From contig CAZQAE010000096.1 of assembly GCA_964591275.1 (NCBI GenBank), positions 1 to 17,561 of the forward strand: a DNA stretch of 17,561 nucleotides, read 5' to 3'. Made by a program: the position numbers and the translations under genes. The notes below the pieces were generated by a model. That model ran no database searches. It was not told where the DNA came from and saw only the letters and a list, made by a program, of their open reading frames with translations. Source of the stretch: G963674685 sp964591275. GTDB lineage: Bacteria; Lernaellota; Lernaellaia; JACKCT01. The stretch's first letter is position 1. Each line of letters opens with the position of its first letter. Below are positions 12,594-17,561 of this stretch, one piece after another.

Positions 12594-14966
12594 ATGACCA
12601 AAAAGACCTCTTTCATACTGGCTGCGGTCCTTGTGTTGGCTTGCGTCGGCGCTTACTGGAACGCGCCGGGGGGCGAGTTCGTCTGGGACGACATCAACCT
12701 GATCGTCATGGACTACCAGATCAGGGACATCTCCTTTCTCAAAAATGTTTTTACGAGGGATTTCTTCGGATTCCAGGATAATGCGCGCAAATACGGCTAC
12801 TTTCGTCCTATCATCACGATCAGCTTCATGCTCGATTACGCCCTGTGGGAACTGGACGCCGCCGGATATCACATCACCAACATCATCACGCATATCATCG
12901 CAACGATTTTCATTTTCCTGATATTCCTGCGCCTCGTTCCCGGGAAAGCCCTGGGGCCTTTTATCGCGGCCCTTCTTTTCGCCGTGCATCCCATCCATAC
13001 GGAAAACGTGACGTGGATTTCCGGGCGGACGGACACGATTTGCGGCATGTTTTTCTTTGCGTCTCTATGGTTTTTTATTGTTTACGCGCAAAGGCTGGCG
13101 GCGGAAAAAGTCATGGGAGCGCCCAATGGAGTGATCGCCGCTCCTCAATCGCCCAGGCAGGCGAAATCGAAGACGTTTTATCTGATTGCCTCACTCGTCT
13201 GTTTTTCTTTGGCTCTTCTTTCCAAGGAAATGTCCGCCGTGCTGCCCGGCGTTCTGCTCATCTATGTCATGATATTCCACACCGGATTTCGCCGACGCGA
13301 CCTGATGGCCTTCATCCCGGCCTTCGGAGGGGTTCTCGCCATTATGGCCGGATACGCGCTGTACCGCTATTTCGTCGTTGAAGTGTCCGAGCAGGCAAAA
13401 GACCCCTGGGGATTCGTTGCGACCCTCGTGTCCTTTATCTGGACCATCACCTATTATCTGATGAAAATGGCCTGGCCCCTTAAGCAGTCGGGCTACATTC
13501 AAAACGAACTTGTGCAGTCGGTCCTTGAACCAAAAGCCCTGCTGGGCATCAGCGTTCTGGGCATGGCGGCCTGGGCATTCTGGGCCAATCTCAACAAAGA
13601 CAAAGTTATCAGCTTCGCACTGGCCTTCGGGCTTGTCAGCTTTGTGCCGCTGTCTAATTTCGTCCGCATTTCCGGTCCTCGGGACATGGGCTTCATGACC
13701 GCCGAACGTTTTGTCTATATCCCTTCGGCGCCCTTTTTTCTCCTTGTGGGAATTTTGCTGGCCAGACTCATTGGAAGCCTCTTTACCGTGCAGGCTGACC
13801 GCCGCGCGGGCCTGCGATTGCATCGCGCGGTGGCGATCCTATTAGTGATTGTTATGACCGGCGCGTACTCTTTGCTCACGATCCGGCGCAATGAAGTCTG
13901 GCGCTCCAATGAGAGATTTTTCACCGACTGCATCGCGAAGGCGCCGACAGCGCCCCTGCTCTACATGGTCCTCGGCAATATCTACAGCCTGATGGGCGAT
14001 AATTATTTTGACAAAGCGGAAAATACACTCAAAACCGCCATCGAGTATTTATCCCCTCGGGATCGTGAAGAGCCGACATGGATTTATTCCGATCTGGCCG
14101 GCGTTTATGCTAAGCAGAAACAATACGACAAATCTCTTGAAATGATGAAGTTGGCGGCTCGCGGGCGACTGCGCAATTCGGCGGTCGAATTCAACATGGG
14201 CGAAATCTATCGGATGATGGGTGATCTGGACAAGGCGAGCAACTACTACAAACGCTCTTTGGATATCGACAAGAAAAACATCAAGGCTCTGGAGCAACTG
14301 GGACTCGTCCTCCAACAGTTGGAAAGATGGGAGGAATCTAACAAAACCTATATCGCGCTGAGCGAACTGCTTCCCAACAGCGCCCGCGTGCGAATAAATA
14401 TCGGTCGTAATTACATGATGATGCGCGAATACCGCCTGGCCGTGACCTGGCTGAATCGTGCGAAAGACCATGACCCAAACCGAAGTCTGATTTTCGAACT
14501 GCTGGGAAACGCCTTCCTTTCTATGGAAAAAGCCGATGAAGGCTTGGTCTTTTTCAAAAGAGCTCTGGAAATTGATCCAAAAAACCACGACGCAAAAGCC
14601 AGTATGGGCAACGCCCTTTTCACAGTCGGTCAAAAAGTCGAGGCCCACAAAATACTGCGCGAAGTCCTGGGAGAGCAGCCGGACAATATCAAAGCGCTCA
14701 TGGGAATGGGAATTCTTGCGTCGGATCAGGGAAAGCAGGATATTGCCGAAAATACATTCACTCAAGTCCTGAAACTTGATCCGAAGAACGTGCGCGCCAT
14801 GTTGTCCCTGGGCATACTCGCCTATAAAAACAACCAGATGGATAAAGCAAAACATTGGTTTTCCACCATTTTATCCATGGACCATAATAACAAAGTCGCC
14901 AGGACATATCTGGCAAGAGTGGGCCTGTCTGGACCCGAACCGATTGTCGAAGCAACGGATAACTAA
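12594..14966 (+). CDS. TMTC-like GT-C membrane glycosyltransferase with TPR repeats
   Basis: This 790-residue protein has about ten to twelve membrane helices in the first ~450 residues, then about eight TPR units (about 455-785, e.g. FNMGEIYRMMGDLDKASNYY, ALEQLGLVLQQLERWEESN, ASMGNALFTVGQKVEA). GT-C features are the loop-1 acidic pair in FVWDD (31-33), YFRPI (69-73), GYHITNIITH (91-100), FAVHPIHTENVTWISGRTD (129-147) and SKEMS (210-214). This matches eukaryotic TMTC O-mannosyltransferases and their bacterial homologues, which use lipid-linked sugar on the periplasmic side. TPRs probably bind an acceptor protein. Sugar and acceptor are unknown. It starts two bases after yjbQ, with AAGG inside the end of that gene. 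The next gene has its own promoter. Confidence 0.8.
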   Translation: MTKKTSFILAAVLVLACVGAYWNAPGGEFVWDDINLIVMDYQIRDISFLKNVFTRDFFGFQDNARKYGYFRPIITISFMLDYALWELDAAGYHITNIITHIIATIFIFLIFLRLVPGKALGPFIAALLFAVHPIHTENVTWISGRTDTICGMFFFASLWFFIVYAQRLAAEKVMGAPNGVIAAPQSPRQAKSKTFYLIASLVCFSLALLSKEMSAVLPGVLLIYVMIFHTGFRRRDLMAFIPAFGGVLAIMAGYALYRYFVVEVSEQAKDPWGFVATLVSFIWTITYYLMKMAWPLKQSGYIQNELVQSVLEPKALLGISVLGMAAWAFWANLNKDKVISFALAFGLVSFVPLSNFVRISGPRDMGFMTAERFVYIPSAPFFLLVGILLARLIGSLFTVQADRRAGLRLHRAVAILLVIVMTGAYSLLTIRRNEVWRSNERFFTDCIAKAPTAPLLYMVLGNIYSLMGDNYFDKAENTLKTAIEYLSPRDREEPTWIYSDLAGVYAKQKQYDKSLEMMKLAARGRLRNSAVEFNMGEIYRMMGDLDKASNYYKRSLDIDKKNIKALEQLGLVLQQLERWEESNKTYIALSELLPNSARVRINIGRNYMMMREYRLAVTWLNRAKDHDPNRSLIFELLGNAFLSMEKADEGLVFFKRALEIDPKNHDAKASMGNALFTVGQKVEAHKILREVLGEQPDNIKALMGMGILASDQGKQDIAENTFTQVLKLDPKNVRAMLSLGILAYKNNQMDKAKHWFSTILSMDHNNKVARTYLARVGLSGPEPIVEATDN

Positions 14967-15018
14967 TGTATCGAAACACGCATTTATTACGAAAACTCCC
15001 AAAACGGAAAAAAACCTG

Positions 15019-15047
15019 TTGCATTTTATTTTTTAGGCTGGTAGAAT
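15019..15047 (+). promoter_or_regulatory. sigma70-like promoter for the Asp-rich protein gene
   Basis: TTGCAT (15019-15024) and TAGAAT (15042-15047) are separated by exactly 17 bases. Transcription would begin near 15054, leaving a leader of about 140 bases before the ATG at 15196. A small GGGC/GCCC hairpin sits in that leader. An almost perfect ribosome binding site, AAGGAGGTG, ends a few bases before the start codon. Confidence 0.6.
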
Positions 15048-15195
15048 CGCCAATGGAGTCTGCTGGGGGCCTATTATCGGGATTTCAGCGGGCTGGGTGA
15101 TTTGGGCCTTTTGCCCGATTTTCGGGTGGTATGGATATTTTGATCCTTAGGTTCGGGGCAGTTGGATTAACCGAGCTATTCAAGGAGGTGGGAAG

Positions 15196-16169
15196 ATGAA
15201 ATTTCGAAATGGATTATTTTTGGTGCTGGCGCTTGTTTTTTTGATGTGCACAAGCGCTTTTGCACAGAACGACGATGTCAACGATGACATGGACGACGAC
15301 ATGGACGATGACGCGGATGATGACGACGCGGATGACGACGACGCGGATGACGACACAGGAAGTGACGATGACGCGGAGGACGACGACGCAGATGACGACT
15401 CGGAAGAGTTCTCGGCTGCGATTGACTTCGATGCGCCACTCGTTCTGGAAGCCGATGAAACTTACGATTTTGAGTTTACGGTAAAAAACACGACTTCGCC
15501 TGGCGACATGCAGCGCTGGATCAATAAACTGGAAATGTTTATGCCCGATCCCGGCTACAACGTCGATGTNNNNNNNNNNNNNNNNNNNNNNNNNNNNNNN
15601 NNNNNNNNNNNNNNNNNNNNNNNNNNNNNNNNNNNNNNNNNNNNNNNNNNNNNNNNNNNNNNNNNNNNNGCTGGATCAATAAACTGGAAATGTTTATGCC
15701 CGATCCCGGCTACAACGTCGATGTGGATTACGTCTCCTCCCCGGACGCCATTCATGATGGCGAATGGACTAATACCATGATTGAGCATGAGACGGAAGAA
15801 GGCGAAGTCTACATGGGTATTCGATGGCAATATTCGGGGTACGTAACCTCCGAGGATTACGGCGACATTCGTGAAGAAGACGCGAAATATTTTGCAAAGG
15901 CTGGTGCCGATGACGGAGATATCGCAGAAGGAGAACGGCTGGGTGGATTTGCTTTCCGCGCCACGACCACGACCGAAACCGACCCCGACAAAATCGACGG
16001 GTTCGACTGGGCCGTGTGGGCTGATGACGGAACCTTGTTTATCGGCGAAAGCTGCGTAATTGCTGAAAACTGCGAAGAAGTCGATACTGACGATGACGTA
16101 GATGACGACACTGACGACGAGGATCGGGGTGACGACGACGACGACAGCGCCGGCGGATGCGGCTGCTAA
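15196..16169 (+). CDS. exported Asp-rich protein with GGCGC C-terminus, interrupted by an assembly gap
   Basis: The signal peptide ends AFA (cleavage after residue 23). An Asp-rich tract follows (about 26-68, with DDDDA units encoded by 15-base tandem repeats), then a central beta-rich domain, a second acidic tract (DTDDDVDDDTDDEDRG) and the terminal GGCGC. A run of 100 N (15570-15669) breaks the gene. The 55 bases before it (15515-15569) are repeated exactly after it (15670-15724). Removing the N and one copy restores a single frame of 272 residues. Asp tracts suggest a flexible, possibly Ca2+-binding linker; the two terminal cysteines suggest an anchoring or processing tag, but both are inferences. 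No family was recognised. It has its own promoter, an excellent ribosome binding site and a strong terminator. Confidence 0.7.
15570..15669. other. 100-N scaffold gap with identical 55-bp flanks
   Basis: The gap is exactly 100 N, a conventional placeholder. The sequence 15515-15569 equals 15670-15724 base for base. The overlap length equals a common assembler k-mer size, so the two contigs almost certainly abut and the gap and one copy are artefacts. Collapsing them (155 bases) keeps the surrounding reading frame. Confidence 0.9.
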
Positions 16170-16206
16170 AACAAGATAAGTTCCCACAACCTAAAGACAG
16201 CACTTC

Positions 16207-16240
16207 GCCCCGTTGGAGAAATCCAGCGGGGCATTTTTCT
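16207..16240 (+). terminator. strong rho-independent terminator
   Basis: GCCCCGTTGGA (16207-16217) pairs with TCCAGCGGGGC (16222-16232), eleven pairs with one G-U, capped by a GAAA tetraloop and followed by five T (16234-16238). It ends the transcript of the Asp-rich protein gene. Confidence 0.9.
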
Positions 16241-16282
16241 TACTGACTGGCAGCGTTTTCTAAAAACCCTTAAACTCCAAAA

Positions 16283-17464
16283 ATGAAGAAATCTTTTTTC
16301 CTGGCAATTTGCTTCATGATGGCGCTGGCGGCGATGGTCGCCTTTATTTTATGCCGACCTGCGCGAAACATGCTGCTTCATTCTCCCAGCCAGCTTGAGT
16401 CCACGTTCAAACAACTGCAGCTTGAAAACGCGCAATGGGAAAGCAAAGCCCCGCATGACAGGGCATTGTTGGCTGAGTTGCTGAAATCCATCGAGAAAAT
16501 TTTTCCATCAGACCCCCTTGTCGATGCTGAAATTATCGCTTGCACACCCGCTGAAGACAAACGAATGCGCCGCTTTTCCCCTGAAGCCGCTTCGCTGTCC
16601 AAAATTGTAAAATCCCTTGATTCTGTCCTGGAAGACGGGTTGGAACTGCGTTTTGGGCGCTACGATTTTATCAAGGGTGAAATTAAATACGACGATTTGG
16701 ATAGGTATTTCCCCAAAAGCGTCCCTCGACTTTTACGGCTTTTGCTTCTATCCGCGCAGGCCGCGCGCATTCAAGCCAACCCGGACATAGCGTATGAACA
16801 TCTGATGCGTGCCTGGGAAACGCAGGATGGACTGGTGAATACGCCATCGGTCGCCTTGATCATTCTTGCAGGCGTCAAAGGCCGCCGGGAATTCATCCAA
16901 ACTGTGCTTTACGTGCTGCCGCTTTTGCCCCCAAAAGATCTGGAAGCCCTTGCGGGGCGGTTGCGAGAGCGATCTGACATCCCCGAGGCGCTGAAAAATT
17001 CCATTGTTTTCAACATTGTCGGCACGGAGCATTCCATCAGAAACGCCATGCCGTTTAATAAGCGAAATTTCATAACATCGTTATTTTCCGAGCCGGGCGA
17101 ATTTGGGCCAAAGCTGAAGCTGCATCGGGAAATGAAACGGGAACGCCTCATCTACCTGGATCGAATGATCTCGCTAATGAACGAGCTGGGTACAAATGCC
17201 GCCCAAGAGAAATTGGCGACTGACCCGGCGGTGAAACGCCATGCGCCGTCCCGTTTCTATAACGATCAAATCCGCACGAACTATCTGTGGAATCTTGAAG
17301 AACACCAGAAAAACGAAGAGCTGGTCGAAACGCTGATTTCGGCCATTGACGCCGAACTCGAAAGGCGCCGGAGCGGCTTGGTTCTGGGCTTTGAAATACC
17401 TGTCAACGAATTTCGGAAAATTGTCGTTGACGCCAACCGGGGTTGTTTCGATCCGCCGCTATAG
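16283..17464 (+). CDS. membrane-anchored protein of unknown function
   Basis: This 393-residue protein has an N-terminal hydrophobic segment (about 5-23, MKKSFFLAICFMMALAAMVAFIL) that serves as a signal anchor or uncleaved signal. The rest is predicted mostly helical, with leucine-rich and charged stretches (VPRLLRLLLLSAQAARIQANPDIAYEHLMRAWE) that could be solenoid or TPR-like. No known domain, catalytic motif or metal site was recognised. C24 follows FIL but lacks a proper lipobox. No Shine-Dalgarno sequence is visible before the ATG, although the start fits the position of the hydrophobic segment. It lies about 40 bases after a strong terminator, so it should have its own promoter, which I could not find. 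It is followed by a heptamer repeat tract. Confidence 0.6.
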   Translation: MKKSFFLAICFMMALAAMVAFILCRPARNMLLHSPSQLESTFKQLQLENAQWESKAPHDRALLAELLKSIEKIFPSDPLVDAEIIACTPAEDKRMRRFSPEAASLSKIVKSLDSVLEDGLELRFGRYDFIKGEIKYDDLDRYFPKSVPRLLRLLLLSAQAARIQANPDIAYEHLMRAWETQDGLVNTPSVALIILAGVKGRREFIQTVLYVLPLLPPKDLEALAGRLRERSDIPEALKNSIVFNIVGTEHSIRNAMPFNKRNFITSLFSEPGEFGPKLKLHREMKRERLIYLDRMISLMNELGTNAAQEKLATDPAVKRHAPSRFYNDQIRTNYLWNLEEHQKNEELVETLISAIDAELERRRSGLVLGFEIPVNEFRKIVVDANRGCFDPPL

Positions 17465-17497
17465 GCAGGCATGAAGTATGAAGTTGGGAAAAATTTG

Positions 17498-17539
17498 GAA
17501 TTTCAAATGCGGAATGCGGAATGCGGAATGCGGAATGCG
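17498..17539. repeat. AATGCGG heptamer tandem array
   Basis: Four full AATGCGG units (17506-17533) and a partial fifth (to 17539) follow gaatttca. The leading part (17498-17516) matches 4411-4429 at 18 of 19 positions. No reading frame is supported here; the window ends shortly after. Confidence 0.8.
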
Positions 17540-17561
17540 AAGCGATGAATAAGCGAAAGCA

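Noticed and set aside
12267..12998. Minus-strand open frame (243 codons)
   Set aside because: It crosses the yjbQ/TMTC junction on the opposite strand of two recognisable proteins and is charged low-complexity text.
14049..14855. Minus-strand open frame (268 codons)
   Set aside because: It is antisense to the TPR region; the plus-strand TPR pattern is unmistakable.
15515..15724. Biological tandem duplication around the gap
   Set aside because: The exact 55-base identity, the 100-N placeholder and the frame restored on collapse all favour an assembly artefact.

Overview
The window looks like an uncultured Gram-negative bacterium, probably from a deltaproteobacterial-grade lineage and assembled from metagenomic reads. 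Supporting signs are Sec signal peptides, a predicted outer-membrane barrel, Asp-rich exported proteins, many palindromic intergenic repeats, and a 100-N scaffold gap. The lineage is an inference from protein style; no rRNA or tRNA gene was found.

Layout. 1-699 has little coding capacity: three tandem hairpins ending in a terminator, then a broken small ORF ending in Gly/Cys. 700-3268 is a tight three-gene operon with ATGA overlaps: a SAM methyltransferase followed by two U32-family proteins whose cysteine patterns resemble UbiU and UbiV, the iron-sulfur partners in oxygen-independent hydroxylation. 3385-3548 is the remnant of an Asp-rich lipoprotein with a DUF1566 end. 3651-4976 holds a DUF1573 exported protein and a short, probably truncated, TolB/CsgG-like exported protein. 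4977-5660 is a dense cluster of composite palindromic repeats. A ~31-bp element sits inside hairpin loops there, once nested inside another copy. 5801-7520 is a family I CoA-transferase split by a one-base shift in a run of nine A. 7593-8498 is a voltage-gated potassium channel with a C-terminal zinc ribbon.

On the minus strand are a small Nfu-type Fe-S protein (8595-8876) and a cation-chloride cotransporter (9024-11255). Back on the plus strand, a good sigma70-like promoter precedes an outer-membrane barrel gene (11494-12120). Next come a YjbQ/UPF0047 protein and, two bases later, a TMTC-like membrane glycosyltransferase with TPR repeats. 15196-16169 is an Asp-rich exported protein ending in GGCGC. 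It is interrupted by the N gap, which is flanked by an exact 55-bp duplication and is almost certainly an assembly artefact. A strong terminator follows, then a membrane-anchored protein of unknown function and a heptamer tandem repeat at the window end.

The two most promising themes are the methyltransferase plus UbiU/UbiV-like cassette, which may hydroxylate and methylate an unknown substrate without oxygen, and the loop-targeted, self-nesting palindromic repeats at 4977-5550. A third is the pairing of Asp-rich tracts with a short GGCGC-type C-terminus, seen at two loci.
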